Assembly: GCA_965656085.1 (NCBI GenBank)
Contig: CBFHJA010000007.1
Span: 1-64,000 of the forward strand
Reading direction: 5' to 3'
Source: Aliishimia sp965656085
GTDB lineage: Bacteria > Pseudomonadota > Alphaproteobacteria > Rhodobacterales > Rhodobacteraceae
Length of the DNA stretch: 64,000 nucleotides
A program made the position numbers and the translations under genes. Below, one piece after another: positions 16,886 to 25,397 of this stretch. The notes beneath the pieces were generated by a model. That model saw nothing but the letters and a program-made list of their open reading frames with translations. It made no database searches and was not told where the DNA came from. Each line of letters begins with the position of its first letter. The first letter of the stretch is position 1.

Positions 16886-17653
16886 ATGCTGCGTACCGAT
16901 TTTCAAACCGATACCGTAATGGTCACGGGTGCAACGGCGGGCTTCGGTCTCGCGATAGCGCGCAAGTTCCATGCTGCCGGCGCGCGGGTTGTTGCCGTTG
17001 GACGCCGGCGCGAGCGGCTTGAGGCCCTTCATACAGAGCTTGGCGCGCGCTTCTTGCCGCTTGCGCTCGATGTAGGCGATGTGACTGCCATCGCTGGGGC
17101 CATGGCAGACCTACCCGAGGGTTTCCGCGATCTCACATTGCTGGTGAACAATGCCGGTTTCGGCACCGATCGCGGGGCTGCCCAGAATGCTGCTCTGTCT
17201 GACTGGGACGATATGGTGAACGTCAATATCCGGGGCCTATTGCACCTAACCCATCATGCTTTGCCCGGCATGCTGGCGCGCGGACGCGGGCAGATCATCA
17301 ATATCGGTTCTGTCGCCGGCAGGGCCGCGGCGCCCACAAATGCGGTGTACAGCGCCACCAAGTCCTTCGTTCTGCAATTCTCCAAGGCTCTCAAGAGCGA
17401 TTTGATCGGCACGCCAGTCCGCGTCAGTTACGTCGCACCGGGGGCGGCCGAAACCGAATTCTCGCTCGTCCGCTGGGAGGGAGATACGGAACGGGCTGCC
17501 CAGGCCTATAAAGGCTATCAGCCCCTGACAGCCGAGGATATCGCCGAGGCGGTCTTCTTCACTGCGGCGATGCCGGCGCATGTCGATGTCACCGAACTGG
17601 AACTGATGCCTCATCAGCAGGGATTCGGGCCGAGAATCTTCGCGCGCGAATAA
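16886..17653 (+). CDS. Short-chain dehydrogenase, YdfG-like
   Basis: The 255-residue classical SDR has TGATAGFG at 14-21, NNAG at 89-92, S143, Y156 and K160. A basic VGRRRER stretch after strand 2 favours NADP. The overall pattern resembles YdfG, which reduces malonate semialdehyde or oxidises 3-hydroxy acids; that match is from family knowledge. The start is the ATG at 16886 with AGGAG eight bases upstream; a longer frame from 16826 would run through the promoter motif. It is divergent from dctP and may act on the imported acid or its product. Confidence 0.85.
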   Translation: MLRTDFQTDTVMVTGATAGFGLAIARKFHAAGARVVAVGRRRERLEALHTELGARFLPLALDVGDVTAIAGAMADLPEGFRDLTLLVNNAGFGTDRGAAQNAALSDWDDMVNVNIRGLLHLTHHALPGMLARGRGQIINIGSVAGRAAAPTNAVYSATKSFVLQFSKALKSDLIGTPVRVSYVAPGAAETEFSLVRWEGDTERAAQAYKGYQPLTAEDIAEAVFFTAAMPAHVDVTELELMPHQQGFGPRIFARE

Positions 17654-17676
17654 GGATCACAAGCGCAGAGTGGGGC

Positions 17677-18429
17677 TCAGGCACCCCCGCCAACATCGAG
17701 CGTCGTTCCGGTGACATAGGAGGCCTTGTCCGACAGCAGCCAGACAATTGCCTGAGCGACCTCGTCGGCGCTGCCCGCGCGTCCCATCGGCATCCGGGGG
17801 CCTACCTTTTCGATCCGGTTCGCCATCCCCGCGCGGGCATGGATCGGGGTGTCGATCAGGCCGGGGCGGACCGACATGACCCGGATACCGACCCGAGCGA
17901 CTTCGAGCGCGAAGCCATGGGTGAACGCATCGAGCGCCGCTTTTGACGCAGCGTAGTGGACATAGAGTTTCGGCGCGCCGTGAACCGCCGCAAGGGATGA
18001 GACATTAATGATTGTGCCACCCGGCCCGCCCTTCGCTGTTGAAAGCCGCGCGGTCGCTTCGCGGGCCACGATCATGGCGCCGGTAACGTTGACGCGCAAC
18101 AGCCCATTGATCTCGTCGCTATCCATCTCCTCGAGACGCATGGCGCGAGGCGCGACACGGGCAGCGTTGTTCACAAGGCCGCCGAGCGGAGGCAAGGCCG
18201 CGTCTATAGCGTCAAACATCTCGGTCACGTCGCGCTCTTCGCCAACGTCAGCCAGAAATGCCTCTGCCACCCCGCCTGCGGCACGGATCTGCGATACGAT
18301 CTTTTCGGCCCCTGCATGGCCAGATCGATAGTGAACTGCGACCGCCCAGCCGTGCGAGGCGGCGAGCAGTGCGGTCGCGGCGCCAATGCCGCCGGCTGCA
18401 CCGGTTACGAGGAGGGTCTTCTCACTCAT
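17677..18429 (-). CDS. Short-chain dehydrogenase/reductase, FabG-like
   Basis: The 250-residue classical SDR has TGAAGGIG at 9-16, NNAA at 87-90, the S144/S145 pair, Y159 and K163, and ends in the common YVTGTTLDVGGG motif. The start at 18429 (MSEK) overlaps the stop of the MFS gene by four bases; a longer frame upstream of it only covers the MFS gene. The substrate is unknown. It is the last gene of the FAD oxidoreductase-MFS-SDR operon. Confidence 0.85.
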   Translation of the reverse strand: MSEKTLLVTGAAGGIGAATALLAASHGWAVAVHYRSGHAGAEKIVSQIRAAGGVAEAFLADVGEERDVTEMFDAIDAALPPLGGLVNNAARVAPRAMRLEEMDSDEINGLLRVNVTGAMIVAREATARLSTAKGGPGGTIINVSSLAAVHGAPKLYVHYAASKAALDAFTHGFALEVARVGIRVMSVRPGLIDTPIHARAGMANRIEKVGPRMPMGRAGSADEVAQAIVWLLSDKASYVTGTTLDVGGGA

Positions 18430-19667
18430 GATGCGATGTCCTTTCTGGGTGTCTCGGTCTGGTGAGCCTCGGTGCCCCGCACTACGACGATTGCGCACAC
18501 CGCAAAGGCAATGATCAGGCAGGCTATACCCGGCGTGTAGCTCCCAGCCACCAGCACCGAGGCGCTCAGCAACGCAGGGCCGCACAGCCCGCCCAGATAT
18601 GCAAAGACCATCGAGCCTGCGGTCGCGGTGAGAACACCGCCCGGGCCACCGCTCGCCTCGCCGGCCCGTGCAACCTCGGCGAGCAAAACCCCGCTCCATC
18701 CCATTGGCACAAAGCCGAGCGCGGCACTCACCAACGCGATGGCAATCCATGGCCATGACGGTCCAATGAAGAGCAGTATCCCAAGCAAGACTACCCCCGA
18801 CCACGCAAGCCATGACAAGACATGCCGCGGACGCCCTTTATCCGCGCGCCAGCCCCAATAGAGCCGGCCAAAGATGCTGGCCGTCATCGCCAGCGAGAGC
18901 ATTGCAGCAGCGCCTTCGGGTGGCAGATCGGTTTCGCGCCAGATCATTGCGATATAGATCGACATGAATCCGAACTGCGCCATCGAGAAGGCAAAGACCC
19001 CGATTGCAAGTCCACGTTGCCGTGGATCTGCAAGCACAGCACGCGCTGCTGCGAAAGGCAGCTTGAACCGGATCGACACGCCTGCGAGCCCATCGTGACC
19101 CAACCTTCTGGCGATCTGCTGCGATATGAGGGCGACCAAGAGTGTCAATGCCATGGTGGCGCCTGCGGCGACGCGCCAGTCCGACATCAGAACGATGAGC
19201 GGCAAAATGAAACCAGCCGCCGCGCCGCCAATTGCCACACTGGACTGCTTGAAAGAGAAAACGAGGTTCCTGTGCCGTCCAACAGCGATCCGATTGAGCA
19301 GCCTTGACCCAATCGGGTTGACCGGCCCATACCCAATTCCGATCAGCACAGCACCGAGAACGACAAGTCCTGGTCCCTGCGCGAGGGCCAGCGAGAGAGC
19401 CCCGAGCGCGACCACGACCAACGATACTGAGGCGCCGTTGAACGATCCCAATCTGGCAACGATCCCCGCAGTGCCGGTCGATGAAACCAGCGCTGTGGCA
19501 AAGATGATCGCGGTGAAAAGCCCGATCAGATCGGCATCGAGGCCGAGGCTGACCGCCGCGAACGGGGCGAGCACGGGGGCGGTTTGCACTGCGGCGACCA
19601 CAGCGGTTTGATAGATCAGCACGAAGCCTATCCCGAGTGCGGCGTTCCTGCGCGGTTGCTCAGTCAT
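18426..19667 (-). CDS. Major facilitator superfamily transporter
   Basis: The 413-residue protein has twelve predicted membrane segments. The start at 19667 (MTEQPRRN) has AGGAAGG five bases upstream and puts the first membrane segment at about residue 12; the longer frame adds an arginine-rich leader and is unlikely. GIGYGPVNPIGSRLLNR near segments 4-5 resembles the CynX/NarK-like side of the family. The substrate cannot be assigned. It lies between a FAD oxidoreductase and an SDR, so it may import or export the compound they transform. Confidence 0.82.
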   Translation of the reverse strand: MTEQPRRNAALGIGFVLIYQTAVVAAVQTAPVLAPFAAVSLGLDADLIGLFTAIIFATALVSSTGTAGIVARLGSFNGASVSLVVVALGALSLALAQGPGLVVLGAVLIGIGYGPVNPIGSRLLNRIAVGRHRNLVFSFKQSSVAIGGAAAGFILPLIVLMSDWRVAAGATMALTLLVALISQQIARRLGHDGLAGVSIRFKLPFAAARAVLADPRQRGLAIGVFAFSMAQFGFMSIYIAMIWRETDLPPEGAAAMLSLAMTASIFGRLYWGWRADKGRPRHVLSWLAWSGVVLLGILLFIGPSWPWIAIALVSAALGFVPMGWSGVLLAEVARAGEASGGPGGVLTATAGSMVFAYLGGLCGPALLSASVLVAGSYTPGIACLIIAFAVCAIVVVRGTEAHQTETPRKDIAS

Positions 19668-19751
19668 GCGCGCCTTCCTGAACAGCCGCGCAGGCCAATC
19701 CTGCCGGGGTCGAGGACTGTGGTGTCGTCGATCCTGCACAGGTCTGTTGCA

Positions 19752-21194
19752 TCATGTGACTTCTCGCGTGGGCAGGTTTTTCTCCCGCAGTACAGCCCGC
19801 AAGAGAGCCGGAAGGCTGCGCTCGATCCGGAAGGCAATCTGTGGGATCGCTGTCATGTCGCCGAACCGTCCGCGTGTCAGCAGACCGAAGGCCCAGAGCG
19901 TATCCTGCGCATGCCCATTCGCATCGAGGAGACGGCAGGTCTCATCAACCTCAAAGCCGAGGCTCAGTCTATCGCGCCTGACCAATCCGAGATCGCAAAG
20001 GGCGTCAACCAAGGGTGCATCGGTGAGGGTCTTGGGGCCGGTGCAATTGATGACAATGTCAAAAGCTTCGGCGCTCACCGCGCCATCGCGCCCGGCCAGA
20101 TGCGCCTCGAGACGCGTGCCCTGGGCCTGGAGCCGGGCAAGGCGGGCGACGCGGAACTCCAATTGGCCAGACGCTTGCATCGCCGCTACTATGTCGCCCG
20201 TTTGCGGGACCATCCGATAGCGGTTCACGTCATACCAAGGTTTCAAGTGGCGCAGGAACCGGCTCTTTTCGATTTCCGTGAAATTGGGCCAAAGCCATCC
20301 CGCAGCATCGCGTACTTCATCGAAGGGAGCCTTCAGGTCGCGTCCGTCGGAGATCGCCGCGGCCATATCGCCGCGCAGTGCGCGAACAGCGGCGCGCAGT
20401 GACAACCGCTCGCCATGGCGCTCTATGAACCTTGGGACCGGGCGGGACAACCGCTGCATAAGCGCGGACACATCCGGCGCCTCGCCTTGAGCTTGAGGCA
20501 ACAGGCCCCGACGCGAAATCGCGGTGATCGCGCCTTTGTGCCTATGGCGCGACAGGCTCGCCACGACATCCGCCGCAGTCAACCCCGTCCCAACAAGAAG
20601 GACTCTGTCATCCGGCGCGATCGCCGCCAACGCCTTCGCATCGAACGGATCGCCAATATATCCGGGATGGCGCTTTGCGCCGGCGGAGACCGCCCTCGGC
20701 GGCGCGGGCTTTTGTCCGCCGAATGCAAGCACGGTCAGGTCGGAGGAGACCATGGCGCCCGATGCCAATTCGATCTGCAGCCCTTCCTTCACCCGTTTTG
20801 CACTAACGGCACAGTCCCGGAGGTGATGAACAGTGGATCCGTGACAATTGCGGGCAACAGTCTCTTGCAGGGTTTGGTTCAGATACAGGCGCACATCGGA
20901 GCGGCGAACATAACACACCCCCGTCTCGGCCTGCGCCTGCGGGTCTCTGTCAGCAGCGCCGGAAGCCACATACCACCGGGCGAAATGTCCGATATCCTTC
21001 GGAAAGAGAACCAGAAGTTCATGCGTGCCATTGACGCGATGGTCTGGGTCATCGCCACCATAGGCCAGCCCTCCACCCAGCATCTCACGGGGTTCAATGA
21101 CCTTGATCTGCAAGGGGGCTGGCATGCTCGCGCACAGTCGAATTGCGACGGCTGTCCCGGTAAAGCCTCCGCCAATAATCGCGATCTTTCGCAT
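19752..21194 (-). CDS. FAD/NAD(P)-binding oxidoreductase, YdhS-like
   Basis: The 480-residue protein opens with the dinucleotide-binding motif IIGGGFTG (residues 6-13) and has a second NAD(P)-type motif, VLLVGTGLTAADV, near 195-210. The mid-region HRVNGTHELLVLFP and the C-terminal CTGPKTLTDAPLV fit the NAD_binding_9/YdhS family, whose chemistry is poorly known. It starts the leftward operon with the MFS and SDR genes. A TTGTTGACAG sequence lies upstream on the minus strand (about 21243-21252), a weaker relative of the TTGACATTGT motif. Confidence 0.78.
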   Translation of the reverse strand: MRKIAIIGGGFTGTAVAIRLCASMPAPLQIKVIEPREMLGGGLAYGGDDPDHRVNGTHELLVLFPKDIGHFARWYVASGAADRDPQAQAETGVCYVRRSDVRLYLNQTLQETVARNCHGSTVHHLRDCAVSAKRVKEGLQIELASGAMVSSDLTVLAFGGQKPAPPRAVSAGAKRHPGYIGDPFDAKALAAIAPDDRVLLVGTGLTAADVVASLSRHRHKGAITAISRRGLLPQAQGEAPDVSALMQRLSRPVPRFIERHGERLSLRAAVRALRGDMAAAISDGRDLKAPFDEVRDAAGWLWPNFTEIEKSRFLRHLKPWYDVNRYRMVPQTGDIVAAMQASGQLEFRVARLARLQAQGTRLEAHLAGRDGAVSAEAFDIVINCTGPKTLTDAPLVDALCDLGLVRRDRLSLGFEVDETCRLLDANGHAQDTLWAFGLLTRGRFGDMTAIPQIAFRIERSLPALLRAVLREKNLPTREVT

Positions 21195-21512
21195 TACACG
21201 TCTCCGCTCTCCGGCTAAGAGTGGAATGAATATCTTCTGACTGTCAACAATACTAAAAAGGTACGAGTGTAAAACGGAGCACCGGCGGACAAGATTGACT
21301 TGAGCCGGGGAAGCGAGGTCTCAAAACTCCTGCACTCAAGCAAACCTGCTATTCTTCGCCTGTTCATCTCCCGATCCGTCGGCGAAGGGAAGGAATTGAC
21401 GAAAACAAGGTCTCGTTGTTCCCGTACTGCGTCCGCGGAGTTGCCCCTAGGCGATTGCCAAAATGCCAGTATGGTAGGCGCGGAAAATCCAAAGAATTAA
21501 TGCGGGGCGCAG
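21195..21512. other. 318-bp divergent intergenic region
   Basis: The region separates the leftward FAD oxidoreductase gene from the rightward M20 deacylase gene. It must carry both promoters. The only motif I can point to is TTGTTGACAG on the minus strand at about 21243-21252. Short open frames here have no ribosome-binding site and look random. Confidence 0.5.
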
Positions 21513-22814
21513 ATGTCAGTCTCACCGAAGTTACAACAGGCGCTGGACAGAGCAGTCGATGCCGCCTTCGACGCGCAAGTCGCCTTTCTGGCGAAGTTCG
21601 TCCAGATCCCTTCCGTGCGGTTTTGTGAAGGCCCCGCTCAGGACTTCATTGCCGATGCGCTGCGGGAGCGGGGCTATGGCGTGGATGAATGGCACATCCG
21701 GCTGGAAGATTTGGAACACCTGCCGGGGTTCGGGCCCATCGAGGGAAATTTTTCCAACGCGCGCAGTGTCGTCGGCACGCACTACCCGTCCCGAACCACG
21801 GGGCGGTCGCTGATCCTGCAAGGGCATCTCGATGTGGTGCCCGAAGGCCCGCACGATATGTGGAGCGATCCGCCTTTTTCCGGCCTCGTGCGCGACGGCT
21901 GGATGTATGGGCGCGGGGCAGGGGATATGAAATCGGGCACCGTGGCTGCGCTCTTTGCGCTTGATGCGATCCGGGCCGCCGGGTTCGAGCCCGCCGCGCG
22001 GGTGCATCTGCAATCGGTGATCGAGGAGGAAAGCACCGGGCTCGGCGCGCTCTCAACCCTGCAACGCGGCTACCGTGCCGATCTTGCTGTGCTGCCGGAG
22101 CCCTCGGGCTTCCGGATTAACCGGGCGCAAATCGGTGTTTTGTGGTTCAAACTGCGAGTGCGGGGACGCCCGGTGCATGTGGCGGTTGCCGGGGACGGGT
22201 CCAACGCGATTATGGCCAGCTACGATGTGCTCGCCGCCCTTAAGCGACTGGAGGCGGAGTGGAACACGCGGGCCGCCGCGCATCCGGTCTATGGGGATGT
22301 GCCGCATCCGCTCAATCTCAACGCTGGCAAGATCAAAGGCGGCGACTGGGCGTCGAGCGTGCCTGCCTGGTGCGATGTGGATTGCCGGATGGGCGTGCTG
22401 CCGGGGCAGGATCTTGAGGCAGCCAAGGCCGAGATCGAAGCCTGCATCTCTGCCGCTGCGCGCGATCATCCGTTCTTGTCGAACAACCCGCCGGAGATCA
22501 TCTGGAACGGGTTTCAGGCCGAGGGTTATGTGCTCGGACCGGAGGCCGATCCGGGGCTGGCTGTCATGCAAGCGGCCTACCAGGGCGTGTTCGGGGACGT
22601 CGCGGTTTTGGAAGAGAACAAGATGACGGCGCTGACCGACACGCGGTTCTATGGGCTCTACTATGGCATTCCGGCCTTCTGTATTGGCGCGCGGGCCGAG
22701 AATATTCACGGCTTCGATGAGCGGGTCGACCTTGCGTCGGTGCGACAGTTGACCAAGCTGCTGGCACGTTTCATCGGCGATTGGTGCGGGCTGGCGCCGC
22801 GCGCGGATCAGTAA
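21513..22814 (+). CDS. M20 family deacylase (ArgE/DapE-like)
   Basis: The 433-residue protein is a di-zinc M20 hydrolase that cleaves an N-acyl or amide bond. Metal and catalytic motifs are visible: GHLDVV (about 108-113), GAGDMKSG (about 137-144), EEES (about 171-174), and a C-terminal NIHGFDER. The dimerisation domain lies between about 205 and 330. It is cytoplasmic, with no signal peptide. Its last seven bases overlap the end of the convergent IclR gene. With the M81 peptidase, peptide importer and other M20 enzymes it belongs to an amide or peptide utilisation locus. Confidence 0.88.
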   Translation: MSVSPKLQQALDRAVDAAFDAQVAFLAKFVQIPSVRFCEGPAQDFIADALRERGYGVDEWHIRLEDLEHLPGFGPIEGNFSNARSVVGTHYPSRTTGRSLILQGHLDVVPEGPHDMWSDPPFSGLVRDGWMYGRGAGDMKSGTVAALFALDAIRAAGFEPAARVHLQSVIEEESTGLGALSTLQRGYRADLAVLPEPSGFRINRAQIGVLWFKLRVRGRPVHVAVAGDGSNAIMASYDVLAALKRLEAEWNTRAAAHPVYGDVPHPLNLNAGKIKGGDWASSVPAWCDVDCRMGVLPGQDLEAAKAEIEACISAAARDHPFLSNNPPEIIWNGFQAEGYVLGPEADPGLAVMQAAYQGVFGDVAVLEENKMTALTDTRFYGLYYGIPAFCIGARAENIHGFDERVDLASVRQLTKLLARFIGDWCGLAPRADQ

Positions 22815-23620
22815 AGGCTGATTGCGCGGGCTGCCGCCTCGCCCAGTGGGACAACGAAGTCCGTAAAGGCCTCTTCTGTCCAGTCTGACAGCGACCCCGC
22901 CACATGGATTGCAGCTATTGGGCGCCCATCCGCGCCCATCACTGGAAAGCCCACCGCAATTTCGCCCACGAGGATCTGGTTGCAGGCGAGCGCATAGCCC
23001 TTGGCGCGGGCGGTGCGGAGCTTCGCAATGATCGCTTCGGGGTCTTCCAGCGTGTGCGGGGTGAAGGGGCGGCGGTCCGATCTGTGCAGGATGTCCAGGG
23101 CCTCGTCTTCGGGCAAGCGGGAGAGAATCGCCCAGCCGCCAGAGCTGCAAAAGCTCGGAACGCTGTGGCCGATCAGGGTCGTGTTGAACGTCTGGCGCTT
23201 AGTTTGGAGGCGAACTGCATAAATAACGCGCAGGTCGTCGAACAGGGACAGGTCCACGCGCTCGCGCACCGATTTACGCAGGTCCTGCAGCACGGGCGTT
23301 GCGCGCCGCACCAGCGGATCGAGGCGCAATGTGTCGAGCGTGTGGTCAAGCAATCGCAGCCCCGGACGGTAGCCTTGAGCCTGTGCGTCGCGCTGCAAAT
23401 AACCCAGTGTGCGCAGCGTATGCACCATGCGCTGTACCGCGCTGCGGTCGACTTTTGCCCGCTCCGCTATATCTGAAAGGCTAAGAGGCGTTTCGGTTTC
23501 GTGAAAGGCCGAAAGCACCCGCAGGGCCCGGTCGACCGACTGCACAAAGAGCGGGTCCGCGCGGTCTGTTTCGGTCAAACTGCGCAGGCCGGGTTCGGCG
23601 CGGATCGTGTTTCTCGTCAT
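22808..23620 (-). CDS. IclR-family transcriptional regulator
   Basis: The 270-residue protein has an N-terminal winged helix (about 25-90; LSDIAERAKVDRSAVQRMVH) and a C-terminal IclR effector-binding domain (about 95-268). The start at 23620 (MTRNTIRAE) has GAGGG upstream; the longer frame overlaps the divergent M81 gene and is rejected. It is divergent from the M81-ABC operon and convergent with the M20 deacylase gene, so it probably controls both. A dyad at 23649-23671 is a candidate operator. Confidence 0.9.
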   Translation of the reverse strand: MTRNTIRAEPGLRSLTETDRADPLFVQSVDRALRVLSAFHETETPLSLSDIAERAKVDRSAVQRMVHTLRTLGYLQRDAQAQGYRPGLRLLDHTLDTLRLDPLVRRATPVLQDLRKSVRERVDLSLFDDLRVIYAVRLQTKRQTFNTTLIGHSVPSFCSSGGWAILSRLPEDEALDILHRSDRRPFTPHTLEDPEAIIAKLRTARAKGYALACNQILVGEIAVGFPVMGADGRPIAAIHVAGSLSDWTEEAFTDFVVPLGEAAARAISLY

Positions 23621-23648
23621 GCAGCCCTCGCAACGAGTCTCTTGACTT

Positions 23649-23671
23649 AGCGTAAAACGATTATCTACGCT
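23649..23671. promoter_or_regulatory. AGCGTA-N11-TACGCT dyad, candidate IclR operator
   Basis: Perfect six-base arms separated by eleven bases lie between the IclR gene (start 23620) and the M81 gene (start 23780). A TTGACT hexamer (23643-23648) immediately precedes the left arm, so a bound protein would block a promoter. Assignment to the IclR protein is inferred from position. Confidence 0.45.
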
Positions 23672-23779
23672 CACTCTACGATGTGGGGATATCGAACTGC
23701 AATACACCAATAGAGAGAATGCCCGTCCCCATGATCTGGTCGCCCTGTCCGCAGCGCGTCCGTGCCAGAAAGGAACGCC

Positions 23780-25333
23780 GTGACCCAAACCGTCGCACTC
23801 GCCGGCTTTGTGCATGAGACCAACACCTTCGCGCCCACCCGCGCGGACATGGCCGCCTTCGTGCAAGGCGGGGGCTACATGCCCATGGTGCGCGGCGCAG
23901 CGATGCATGTGCAGGGCAAAAAGATCAATCTCGGCATCAGCGGCGCGCTCGACTTCGCCGCCGAGGCCGGCTGGTCGATGGTTCCGGTGCTGTTTGCCGG
24001 GGCGATCCCGTCGGCCCATGTCACGCAAGAGGCCTATGACAGCATCACGGATGAGATCGTTGCGGGTATCGAGGCCGCAGGGGCGCTCGACGGGGTCTTT
24101 CTAGATTTGCACGGCGCGATGGTGGCCGAGCATGAAGACGACGGAGAGGGCGCCCTTCTGGCGCGGGTTCGGGCCGTGGTCGGGCCGGACGTGCCGATTG
24201 CCGCCTCCCTCGATCTGCATGGTAACATCACGCAGAAGATGGTCGATGCCGCCGATGTGCTCGTTGGCTTCCGGACCTATCCGCATGTGGATATGTACGA
24301 CACCGGGCACCGGGCAGCCGCTCAGTTGCAGTCTCTGATGGCGCGCGGCGCGCCGTTTGCCAAGGCGTTCCGGCGTCTGCCATTTCTCGTGCCGATCGCA
24401 TGGCAGAGCACGCTCATGCAGCCCGGTCAGCGCATCTATGAAGAGGTGGCCGCGCTTGAGACGGGGGCGGTCTCCAGCACCTCGTTTTTCTTTGGATTCC
24501 CGGCGGCCGATTTCCCCGGCTGCGGGCCGACCGTCGTGTGCTACGGCACCGAGGCCTCCGCAACAGGCGCAGCGGCAGACGCCATCGCGCGCGCGGTTGA
24601 AGAAGCTGAAGCGGAATTTGCCGGGCAAACATTCGGGCCCGAGGACGGCGTCGCCGAGGCCATGCGGCTCGCGGCGACTGCGGCCAAGCCCGTGGTGATC
24701 GCCGACACGCAGGACAATCCCGGGGCAGGGGGCGACAGCAACACAACCGGGATGCTGCGCGCGCTCGTGGCGGCGGATGCCAAACGTGCGGCCTTGGGCA
24801 ACATGGTCGATCCGAAGGCCGCTGCTGCGGCCCATGCCGCCGGGGTGGGGTGCGAGATCGACATCGCTCTAGGCGGCTTTTCCGGGGTTCCCGGGGATGC
24901 GCCCTTCGAGGCGCGTTTCACCGTCGAGACCCTCTCGGACGGAAAGCTCATCGCCTCGGGGCCATTCTATGGCGGCGCGGCGCTCGATATGGGGCCCTCG
25001 GCTTGCCTGCGCATCGGTGATGTGCGCGTCGTGGTGACCACACACAAAGCTCAGATGGCCGATCAGGAAATGTATCGCTTCGTTGGGATCGAACCCACCG
25101 AGCAGGCGATCCTCGTCAACAAAAGCTCGGTGCATTTCCGCGCCGACTTCGACCCTATCGCCGAATGCATCCTGACCTGCGTCGCGCCCGGCCCGATGCC
25201 GGTCAGCCCGGCGAGTCTGCCCTTTACGAGGCTTGCGCCGGGCATGAAGCTGGAGCCGCTCGGGGCCGTTTTTGAGGCCCCGTCCGCATCACCTCAGACA
25301 GAACACAAGCAGGAGGCAGAGCCGACCCACTGA
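23780..25333 (+). CDS. M81 family metallopeptidase (MlrC-like)
   Basis: The protein has about 517 residues, the usual length for the MlrC/DUF1485 family, typified by the microcystin-degrading MlrC. Family motifs include GFVHETNTFAP near the N-terminus, FLDLHGAMVAEHEDDGEG, SLDLHGNIT, and DTQDNPGAGGDSNT in the C-terminal domain. It has no signal peptide. The start is probably the GTG at 23780 with AAGGA five bases upstream; a GTG at 23762 would add six residues. It leads the peptide-importer operon. A natural role in breaking down modified or cyclic peptides or amides is plausible; the substrate is unknown. Confidence 0.88.
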   Translation: MTQTVALAGFVHETNTFAPTRADMAAFVQGGGYMPMVRGAAMHVQGKKINLGISGALDFAAEAGWSMVPVLFAGAIPSAHVTQEAYDSITDEIVAGIEAAGALDGVFLDLHGAMVAEHEDDGEGALLARVRAVVGPDVPIAASLDLHGNITQKMVDAADVLVGFRTYPHVDMYDTGHRAAAQLQSLMARGAPFAKAFRRLPFLVPIAWQSTLMQPGQRIYEEVAALETGAVSSTSFFFGFPAADFPGCGPTVVCYGTEASATGAAADAIARAVEEAEAEFAGQTFGPEDGVAEAMRLAATAAKPVVIADTQDNPGAGGDSNTTGMLRALVAADAKRAALGNMVDPKAAAAAHAAGVGCEIDIALGGFSGVPGDAPFEARFTVETLSDGKLIASGPFYGGAALDMGPSACLRIGDVRVVVTTHKAQMADQEMYRFVGIEPTEQAILVNKSSVHFRADFDPIAECILTCVAPGPMPVSPASLPFTRLAPGMKLEPLGAVFEAPSASPQTEHKQEAEPTH

Positions 25334-25397
25334 CAATCTTGCAGGCACATATCCGCGGCGAAACAGCCGCATTCTCAACCAAAACAGGGAGATAAGA

